Assembly: GCF_026914185.1 (NCBI RefSeq)
Contig: NC_070566.1
Location: forward strand, 2,294,001-2,358,000
Length of the DNA: 64,000 bases
Direction of reading: 5' to 3'
DNA from: Puccinia triticina
Lineage: Eukaryota > Basidiomycota > Pucciniomycetes > Pucciniales > Pucciniaceae
Position numbers and translations under genes: made by a program. Shown here in pieces: positions 56,314 through 64,000 of the stretch; within the stretch, counting starts at the first letter, position 1, and every line of letters starts with the position of its first letter. A model generated the notes under the pieces. The model was not told the origin of the DNA. It worked only from the letters and a program-made list of their open reading frames with translations, and did not search any database.

Positions 56314-57829
56314 ATGTCCAATGGAGTCCAATCCGTTGCAGACGGTTTCCGTAACAAGAACCAAAATCCCGGAAACAGCCCTAATGCTCCGGGCCCAGGA
56401 GAACCCACCCCTGTTGCTAGTTCCCCCGCAATCCGCACGGCACCTCCAGGCATCCTTGCCCAGGAAGCCAATCCCACTCTCCACCACCCCGCCTCACCTC
56501 CTACTCAAGAGACCGCGGCGAAAAAGAGCAAAACCCAAAAGGGTGCCGAGAGGAAATCGTCAAGCACTCGTGTTGGCGGGATCCTCGACAAACTTAACCC
56601 AAACCCCTCTAGCAAGGTTGGGACTAGACCAGACTTGGATCTTTCTAAGAGATTAATTGCAGATGATAGTAAGCCTTGTTCGTATAGCTATTTAACCATC
56701 TTTCTCCAGAGGCTAAAAAAACAAAAAAAAAACAAATGTGCGGTTTCTAGCCAACGACGAAAGTACGTAGCCTGGGATAGAGGTGTTAGAACCTCCCAAA
56801 GAACCCCTCAAAGGTACGCTGATTGGCCCTACATTATCATGTTGTTGCCCGCCAATCTAACAGTTATCCTTTGTCCTCTGAACAACAGGGAAAGCGACTC
56901 TCCTAACGCAGGCCCCCCAAGGTCCCAACAGGAACAATGAGGTAATCGCCACCCTTGTGGAGAAGCATTTGGCAGCGGAAAAGGCCGGCGACCAAGAAGC
57001 CTCGGACCTCTACTTTGCAATGTTCAAATCGTTGATGTCAACGAAGTCCTTGGCTCAGCCAGCTCCAACCCCTTTAGCCACTCCCACTGAGGACTCCAAC
57101 CTCAAGTTGCGTTCTAAGAAACCCGTCAACCCCAACACCTATGCTAAATATGCACCCATCCCCAAGTACCACAAAGAAGATGATAATCAGTCGGACGGGG
57201 AGTCTGTAGTCGGCAATATCCAATTCTCAGTTGAAGCGGTGCCTCGTCATGACGCAATGGGTTTTACCCCCTATTTTGACAAAAATATTAGAGAACTCAA
57301 GGGTCCCATTCCCCTGACCATATTTAACAAAGCGTGGAAAAACCGTGCAATCCTCTACTACGCAGAGAAGCGCTCAAAGTTTGAAGATTTGTCCTCTGAT
57401 TTTAACCGCTACACTGGGTACCCTTACCCGTTGGAATGGACCCAATCATTCAGTGATTGGACCTCGAACCACCAAAACTTTTATAATACCCTTAAGGTTG
57501 AATACAATTTTAAACGCATGGCCAACTGGCTGCTTGCTCATAAGGCTAACGCAGATGCAATTCTGGCCGAGGACGGCTTTGTGGTTGCCCTCCGCTACAA
57601 CATTCAAGTCCGTACCAACGCGTTTGCACATCGTGTCGCGTTGGCGGATGGCTCCCAATCCGTTGCAAACATCTCCGTCTTCCGGAGCAAAATTGCCCAC
57701 TTGTGTTATGCAACTGCCAGAAAGTTTGACGAACTCGACTTCACGGACAACCCGTACGCCGAGAACAGTACCCGGGCGCACTGGGACCCCACCACAGGTG
57801 CCCCAAAAACAAAAAGAAACAAGCTGTAG
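56314..57829 (+). CDS. DIRS-like gag with a spliceosomal intron
   Basis: Two exons, 56314-56668 and 56889-57829, joined through GTAAGC...ACAG (220-bp intron, phase 1); about 431 aa. Pro/Ser/Lys-rich N-terminus, then a helical region (SFSDWTSNHQNFYNTLKVEY, WLLAHKANADAILAEDG). The intron contains several stops, so splicing is needed for a full protein. A one-base shift near 57800 would extend the frame to ~57990 (Lys-rich tail, GYKGNNFDPNHAAKQSGQG), so the present stop may be secondary. Assigned as gag only by position before the RT. Confidence 0.6.
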
Positions 57830-58207
57830 CCAAGGCCTCAAATGTTGCTAGTACCTCGGGTTCTTCGGGCCTCCCCGCGAAACCTACCAGCGACCGAGCC
57901 CCGAAGGGCAGCGGTTACAAGGGCAATAATTTCGACCCCAACCATGCCGCAAAACAGAGCGGCCAAGGGAACAGGAAGGCCGCCCAGTAGGCCCTATTCT
58001 TATTTTTCCCCTTTTTTCCTTACATCCCCTACGGATTTGGTGCACATTTTGTCACTCCTTTCCCCTATTTGAACACCCTTGACATCTGTCAAAAAAAAAA
58101 AATCCCTGTGTTTATCCTGACTCTGTCTTGAAGCATGATCTGCTTGTTTCTGACCAATGAAATAAAATGCTCCACATTACGTTTAGTGAATATCCAGGAG
58201 AGATCTT

Positions 58208-60481
58208 ATGCATGGCCCTCCATTTGCCCCCAAGTGTTCTAGAGAGCCCGAAGAGCAAAACTGTCTGGGTCCCCCCGGTCTCAATGACCATGCTGCCCCA
58301 CTTCCGTACTGGCCCACGCAGGTCTCCTGTGAGATGAATGTTGAAGCCTGGGAGGCTGCGCTTGCAAGAGCGGACCTCTTACCCGAATTCATTGATGTAC
58401 TCGACGGGTTTAAAAACGGTTTCCACCAAGGGATACCAGACCACTCGTTGGGACCAAACAGGAGCTTCTTCACCCCAGACAACCACGCTTCAGCTTGGGA
58501 GGCGAAGGATATCATCAAGGAGATACTAAGCGGACAAATGTTTGGCCTGTTTAAACACTCCGAAGTGGCAAAGCATTTTGGCTTTTTTAGGTCAAACCCG
58601 CTAGGTGCGGTTACCAATGGTGACGGCTCACTACGTCCCACAAACAACCTTTCCTACCCACACTCCAGACCAGAGACCCCCTCTGTCAACTCCTTTGTGA
58701 ACCCAGACGACTTCGCTACCACTTGGGACAATTTTAATATCGTTTCAAGCTTCTTCACCGGAGGGAGAAGCCGTGTTTCTTGGCCATCTTTGATTGGGAA
58801 AAGGCGTATCGCCAAATCCCAACGGCCATGAACCAGTGGCCCTGTTTAATGGTGAAAAATTTTGACGGTGATCTTCTTTTGGACACCAGGATCAATTTTG
58901 GCGGAGTGGCAGGCTGTGGCTTGTTTGGAAGACCCGCCGATGCTTGGAAGCAAATCATGTTAGATCAATTCGACTTAGTCGCTATCTTCCGTTGGGTTGA
59001 TGACAACCTCCTTGTGGAGGACGTTGACTCCTCCACGGAAATGGAAGATATCATTGCCCTTTCGGGTACCTTAGGCGTCAAAACAAATGACGAAAAGTTC
59101 TTGGCCTTTGGGCCGGAGCAAAAATATATAGGCTTCTTGTGGAACGGGGTCAACAAGACCGTCCGGCTGCCACAAGGGAAACTTTTCGAAAGGGTTGATC
59201 AAATCAAGCTGTTCTTGAATCAGCGCTCGTTCTCCTATAACCACGTCGAGGTCATGGTAGGACGCCTTAACCACGTGTCCTACTTACTACCCCAACTCAG
59301 GTGCTACTTATGTAGTTTCTACCGCTGGCTCAAAAGCTGGGTAACAAAGTCCGCTCTACGCACACTCCCCGACGACGTAAAAGACGACCTAGACCGTTGG
59401 TTCCATACTCTTGTCACTTTTTCGGAAACTTGGCTAATACCAAATCCTGCTCCAACCAAAATTGGGTGGGTGGGTGACGCTTTGACAGGCTTTGGCATCA
59501 GAGTGATGATAGGCCGTCAATGGGCCCAATTTCAATTGGTGCAAGACTGGAAAGAGCTAACAAACCAAGAGAGAGGTATTGCCTGGCTGGAAACCATGGC
59601 TATCCGATTAGGCTTATTGATGTTAGAATCGCTCGGCATCAAGCAAGGCAAAACCTTTATAGTCTGGACTGATAACACCACGACTGAAGGCGCCATACGC
59701 AAATGTAAATCTAAAGACAAATGTGTCAACAAAGAATGGAAAGCAACACTGCAAGAGCTACGCTTCGCTACAAAAAGTGGCGCTTTTGCGTAGCAAAGCG
59801 GAAACACGCTACTCTGGATCCAGAGTAGCGTTAGCACTAGCAAAAAATTGCTACTTTGAGCGGTAGCGAAGCGCCAGAACCGCTACTGCAGTTTTGGCCT
59901 GCGCGTAGCAAAGCGCTTTTTTTTTGCCGCTTCGCTACAGTATAGCGCAGCGGAAAAATTGACGCTTTTTGGCGCTAATAGCGCTTTTTAGCGCCAAAAG
60001 CGTAGCGAACCGGGTCGCTTTTGTTCCAAAAGCGTAGCAGGCATGTCTGCCTTCTGGTGGAAAATGCCAGAAATAGTACACAAACATCAATCCTCCATCA
60101 TTTTATGATGGTCAGTATTGATGGTTGAATGGTGCTACGGTAGCGCAACAAAATCGCTACAGTAGCGTTTTTTCCGCTACTATAGCGAGAAGCGTAGCAA
60201 ATTGCCGCTACTCTCCGCTAAAAAAAGCGCGCTATTTTCTTTATTTTTTTCCCCATAAAAAATGTAGCAAATAGTGAAGCGCCAAGCCCGCTACAAAAAG
60301 CTTAGCAAAGCAAGGCTAAAACCGCTACGCTGCCGCTTTGAGTAGCGTAGCTCTTGCACTGTTGTGGAAAGCCATTCAAGATGCCCTGGTTGGACTACAG
60401 GTTGACATTGAAGCGAGGCGAGTTACCTCTGCGGAAAACAAGGCTGACACACTCTCCAGGGGAGTGCGAGACGGACACGAG
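58208..60481 (+). pseudogene. DIRS-like reverse transcriptase-RNase H, broken
   Basis: The first frame (58208-58831) has the DIRS-type N-terminal block (GFKNGFHQGIP, SFFTPDNHASAWEA). A frameshift near 58765 leads to the second (to 59793): LAIFDWEKAYRQIPTAMNQ, INFGGVAGCGLFGRPADAW, active site FRWVDDNLLVEDV, then RNase H (IAWLETMAIRLGLLML, VWTDNTTTEGAI). After foldback element B (59744-60364) the frame resumes with AIQDALVGLQVDIEARR and ADTLSRG. Removing the element and its 7-bp duplication rejoins EWK to AIQDAL exactly. Confidence 0.82.
59744..60364. mobile_element. Foldback element B in the DIRS-like RNase H, 7-bp TSD
   Basis: 621 bp, inverted ends CAACACTGCAAGAGCTACG (one mismatch to the other end), flanked by TGGAAAG at 59737-59743 and 60365-60371. 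The interior is saturated with TAGCG/CGCTA and AAAGCGC words. No coding capacity. The host reading frame is restored when it is removed. Confidence 0.88.
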
Positions 60482-61124
60482 TGTAACGACTGGGATTTCT
60501 GTTAACTATCATCTACACGTTTTCTAGAATTACAATTAGAATCAAGCGTAACACGATAGCATCATGCGCTTTAAGAATGATAAAGATAATTATCGTTCTT
60601 TTGTAGTAAATTAATTTGAAATAACTTGGTTGTTTTACTAATATGATCTCGGAATTATTCATATATAATTCTATGTTGTATCCGTCTTTGTCCTCTTCTT
60701 TTTCTTCTTTCTCATCTCGTTATCTTTGTTCTTTATTTCTCATTACTATCGGGAAATACTAAATACTATTTGATTCAAACTTCTATCCTCTATTGATAAA
60801 ATGATCCTCATTAGAGTTCTAAGAGGATCATCTTTCCCCTCGTTCTTATGCTAGGGTATCTTGCCAATTGAGATAAGAATAGTAGGTGGGCCCTCACAAT
60901 TATAACGAGATCTTTATATTCAGACTTCCATATAATCAAGCTTAACGATCTCGGAATCCTGTTTTATTAATCATCATATCGTTCCGCATTTCTTTTTCAG
61001 GCTATCTCAAAACCTTCGAAATTCAAGCTTCCCAAAATTTTGCCCGAGTTTGTATCGACCATCATTGTGAAATTTTTTTGTTGTCGATCTCTTCTCTCCA
61101 AATCATCCCTCCCCTTTCGTCATA
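60482..61124 (+). repeat. Gypsy 2 5' LTR and leader
   Basis: Starts TGTAACGACTGGG directly after the DIRS-like coding sequence. AT-rich, with no long frame before the gag ATG at 61125. The LTR end and primer-binding site could not be fixed because the 3' LTR lies outside the window. Confidence 0.6.
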
Positions 61125-62654
61125 ATGTCCAATAACTCTTCTCCTCTCGAATACGCTCCTAATCGAATGACCCTTCCTCGTGGGAATTCATCTGCTCAGT
61201 TCACTCAACCGCCTAATGTTTTGCCAACTCCTGGTGATCATGCTACTCCCCCTCCATATAACTCTCTCCCTTCTCCTGGTCCCGCCCCGCCAAATTTTGT
61301 TCCTCGACCAATTCCTTTTACCAAAGATACTATCAAACAAAATCCTCACCCTGTTCCTAATCCTCATTTCACTACACCCCTCATTCCTATTGTCCCTCCC
61401 TCTTCAAACGATCACAATGTCGCGGATTTATTAGCTGGACTACAAGTTAACGAAGGTTTAGATCGCGATCACACCATTCTCTCCCACGCACAGTCCATTG
61501 CCAATCTTCAAATCAAATCACGCTGTATTGAAGATTCTATTCGACGGAACAAGCAATCTATTCGGGAGTTAAACGAACTCAGGGTTTTCGCGGCAGACGT
61601 CACACGGTTGAGAGCAAGTGTACTTCGCAAATTTCGTGAAGTTCGAGAAGTGACGGACGCTGCAAATTTAGCTATGAATGCTCGATTGGTCCGTTTAGAA
61701 GAACCTGTTGTGGCACCTCCTCCTCCTCCTGCGCCAGCGGTACAGCACATTCCGGAGCCCCCTTTCTTTTCTCATATTTATTTTTCGGGGGACGTTTCAG
61801 AGACTTATCGCTTTGTTTCTTTGGTCCGAGATACCTTTGCTTGTTTGCCAAATCATTTCGCCAACAAACGTCAACGCGTTTTATGGATTTCTTCCTACTT
61901 CAGAGCGGCATCGGGCCGTATTGGCGATTCTTGCCCTTCCTACACTTGGTGGCGCAGTTTATTGGCACAGAACGCTCATGTTCAGAGATTGGATGTTCGA
62001 CGGGCATCGGCGTTATCTGATTACGTCATAGATGAGCTGTTGACTTCGGAAATTTTTTTGAACGCGATTGAAGACACCTTTTCTAATCACACGGAAGTGG
62101 AGGATGCGAGAAGACAGTTGTTGGCGCTTCGTCAAGGTTCGAGGCCCATTGGTGATTTCAATATTCATTTCAGAACTTTGCTGTATGGAGTCGATCTCTC
62201 GGACGCTTCTCAAATGGAGATCTATGAAGCAGCGATCAATCCGAGAATTCTCGATTTGGCGGCGATTAGAGGTGGATGGAACGAATTGACTTCTTTGGAA
62301 GCTAAGATGCAGTTGGCGGTAAAGTTATTGGTCGATGTCCCTCATGTGGCGTTGATAAGTCAACGACAATCGGCCCCTCCTTCTGTCCCTCAATTGGAGC
62401 CGCGAGTTGCTACCGCCCCTGTGAAGCCTTTACCTCCTGCGGTCCCGATGGATTTGGACGCCATGGAAGCTGCGGAGGGTTTTTCTTTCGCCAATTTCAG
62501 AGCTGAATGTCGCAAGCGTCACATTTGCATCCGTTGCGGTGAAAATTACGATGAAGAACATGAAGCTATTCACGGTTGTCCTCTTCCGGACGATCAACGG
62601 TTGAAGCGTCCGGATATTTTGCAGTTGTGGCGTGATATGGGGGGGACGCTTTGA
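61125..62654 (+). CDS. Gypsy 2 gag
   Basis: 509 aa. Pro-rich N-terminus (~1-100), coiled region (IRRNKQSIRELNELRVFAAD), then a capsid-like helical domain (~residues 210-440; RRQLLALRQGSRPIGDFNIH is the typical retrotransposon-gag block). A C-terminal Cys/His knuckle reads CIRCGENYDEEHEAIHGC. Ends in TGA; the same frame stays open afterwards. Confidence 0.88.
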   Translation: MSNNSSPLEYAPNRMTLPRGNSSAQFTQPPNVLPTPGDHATPPPYNSLPSPGPAPPNFVPRPIPFTKDTIKQNPHPVPNPHFTTPLIPIVPPSSNDHNVADLLAGLQVNEGLDRDHTILSHAQSIANLQIKSRCIEDSIRRNKQSIRELNELRVFAADVTRLRASVLRKFREVREVTDAANLAMNARLVRLEEPVVAPPPPPAPAVQHIPEPPFFSHIYFSGDVSETYRFVSLVRDTFACLPNHFANKRQRVLWISSYFRAASGRIGDSCPSYTWWRSLLAQNAHVQRLDVRRASALSDYVIDELLTSEIFLNAIEDTFSNHTEVEDARRQLLALRQGSRPIGDFNIHFRTLLYGVDLSDASQMEIYEAAINPRILDLAAIRGGWNELTSLEAKMQLAVKLLVDVPHVALISQRQSAPPSVPQLEPRVATAPVKPLPPAVPMDLDAMEAAEGFSFANFRAECRKRHICIRCGENYDEEHEAIHGCPLPDDQRLKRPDILQLWRDMGGTL

Positions 62655-64000
62655 GAGGATTCTCCGACGGACTCTCGTCGTGATCGTCGGTCCGAATCTC
62701 CTTGTGAGGTTCGTCGTGAATCAACTGTGGGAAAAGGGAAGAAACGCGAGTCGGTTTCAGAAATGGCACATCAAGGGCCAGCGAAGCGTTCTCATTCTGA
62801 GTCCCCAGTGGCTTCCGCTCCTTCCGGGTCTTTCATTCCTTCCGGGGTTCCTTCTGGTTCGGGTTCTGGCGGACCAGTCGCTGGCCCTTCTCGACAAACT
62901 GTGGAGCCGTTGGATTTGATCTCAGCGGAGCCATGGTCTATCAGCGAAATTTTGTTCCATTGTCAAATGATGGAGGCTGAGTATGATGACGAAGAGGGTG
63001 AAATAGAGCGTAAGTCTTTTGAGTTGATAAAAAAACCTAATGTTTTCAGCAATCGCCCATTTTTTGATGGAAAGTTACTCGTTAAGAAGAACAAGCTAAT
63101 TGATGTTTCTGTGCTTGTTGATTCGGGTGCTTCCACCTCTTTCATTGATGAACGTTTTGTGTCTCAGAATAAGATAAAAGTAAAGGATTTAGAGTTCGGG
63201 CTTCAAGTACGATCATTTGATGGTTCTTCTCCGGTTTCTGGCGACGTTTTTCATTTTATAGATGGTTTTATTTTGATCCCTACTGTTAAGGGCAAATTTC
63301 TTCACTCATCCGTAAGGTTACATGTTACTAAGTTGTCTTCAGCGTCAATTATCTTGGGCAGTACCTGGTTGAGTGCCACTAATACTTTTATTGGTGGAGT
63401 TAAGAACGATATTGTTATTCATGGCTGCGAGATTTCGACTTCAGTGAAGGAGCCGCCTAAGGGTTCTTGTTTGTTAGATGAGTTTTCCGACGTTTTTGTA
63501 TCTGAAAGCCTGGTTTCTCTGCCCCCGCATCGATTGGGTTTTGACTGTGAAGTAAATTTGAAAGACAATTCTATTCCCCTGTTTGGGAAAATGTACAATT
63601 TGAGCAAAACTGAAAGAGATCAATTAAAGAGTTATGTTGACAACAATTTGAGGAAAGGGTTTATTCGCGTTTCTTCTTCTGCAGCGGCTTCTCTCATCTT
63701 TTACGCCAAAATGGAGGGGAAGGCTGATTGCCCTTGCGTGGATTATTGGTTGTTGAATGGTATGACTGTCAGAGATTCTTATCCTCTTCCGGTTATCTCC
63801 CAGTTATTAAACAACTTACACGGTTGTAGGTTTCTTTCAAAAATTGATCTTAAAGCGGCCTTTAATTTGTTGCGGGTTGCCAAGGGTCACGAGTGGAAGA
63901 CTGCCTTTTGCACTCCATGGGGTTTATATGAATACTTAGTGATGCCTTTTGGATTGGCGAACGCACCGGCAACTTTTCAGAGATTCATACAGCACGTTCT
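62655..64000 (+). CDS. Gypsy 2 pol (protease-reverse transcriptase), partial
   Basis: In the same frame as gag, with no further stop to the window end (448 codons). Ser/Arg-rich linker, then aspartic protease VSVLVDSGASTSFIDERFV (~residue 155), the second block SASIILGSTWLSA, and the reverse transcriptase start: IDLKAAFNLLRVAKGHEWK and MPFGLANAPATFQRFI. VDYWLLNGMTVRDSYPLP has Trp where R/Q is usual. It would be made by UGA read-through, or the stop is a mutation. Integrase lies beyond the window. Confidence 0.85.

Larger units (their letters stand above)
56314..60481 (+). mobile_element. DIRS/Ngaro-like retroelement, 3' truncated
   Basis: Gag-like gene, then a DIRS-type reverse transcriptase and RNase H. 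The tyrosine recombinase that should follow is absent because a Gypsy LTR starts at 60482, inside the region after RNase H (ADTLSRGVRDGHE). The 5' boundary is not defined. Also carries foldback element B and a frameshift near 58765. Confidence 0.75.
60482..64000 (+). mobile_element. Gypsy retrotransposon 2, runs off the window
   Basis: LTR/leader, gag, then in the same frame protease and reverse transcriptase up to the window end. Order and motifs are Gypsy. Different from Gypsy 1 in sequence and active-site type. Inserted in the DIRS-like element; the 3' half and target duplication are not visible. Confidence 0.85.

Noticed and set aside
59744..59750. 5-bp CACTG duplication for foldback element B
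   Set aside because: The target contains a small palindrome that mimics it; the 7-bp TGGAAAG duplication restores the host frame and fits better.

Overview
This is eukaryotic nuclear DNA from a fungus: short GT-AG introns of about 50-270 bp, a multi-exon BRE4/ArAE-type membrane gene, a BAR-PH-ArfGAP gene, an SDHAF3 (ACN9) gene, and about 80% nested transposable elements. The repeat types (Copia, two Gypsy, a LINE with RNase H, a DIRS-like element, many foldback elements) and the moderate AT-richness best fit a basidiomycete, most likely a rust (Pucciniales). The phylum is my inference; no marker gene here proves it.

Layout. 1-5.3 kb: an intact 12-exon BRE4-like gene (+). 5.3-15 kb: a long inverted-repeat (foldback) element whose left end is split by a complete Copia element (TSD GGATG). 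The Copia 3' LTR carries its own foldback insertion. 15-20 kb: tRNA-like sequence, a 1.1-kb inverted-repeat element, a hAT transposase remnant. 20-22.7 kb: an unrecognised three-exon gene split by an 896-bp foldback element with an 8-bp TSD. 23.3-32.5 kb: a foldback element interrupted by a complete 8.4-kb Gypsy element. 33.7-34.7 kb: a cyclin-domain gene (-) with a one-base homopolymer frameshift. 35.4-39.7 kb: a second BRE4-like copy (-), facing the first. It has the same exon lengths but is dead: an inserted MITE, an in-frame stop and no last exon. 40.9-43 kb: two further inverted-repeat elements. 43.6-47.5 kb: a small gene island with a divergent ArfGAP/SDHAF3 pair. 48.5-53.1 kb: a dead LINE carrying a solo LTR. 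53.1-54.2 kb: 38 tandem copies of a 28-bp hairpin unit. 56.3-60.5 kb: a DIRS-like element with an intron in gag and a foldback insertion in its RNase H region, cut off by a second Gypsy element that runs out of the window.

Working together. SDHAF3 (mitochondrial assembly factor) and the ArfGAP (membrane traffic) share a 129-bp intergenic promoter region. The BRE4 pair is an inverted, convergent duplication. The rest is a layered insertion record. In at least eight cases the pre-insertion site can be reconstructed from the other LTR, the opposite inverted-repeat arm, a paralogue, or restoration of a reading frame. Three foldback elements share 7-bp target duplications and termini starting CAA. 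Catalytic residues in the Copia integrase and LINE reverse transcriptase, and one Gypsy stop codon, fit TCG-to-TTG change, which suggests a RIP-like process. I found no clearly new defence or metabolic system; the most novel material is the foldback families and the hairpin array.
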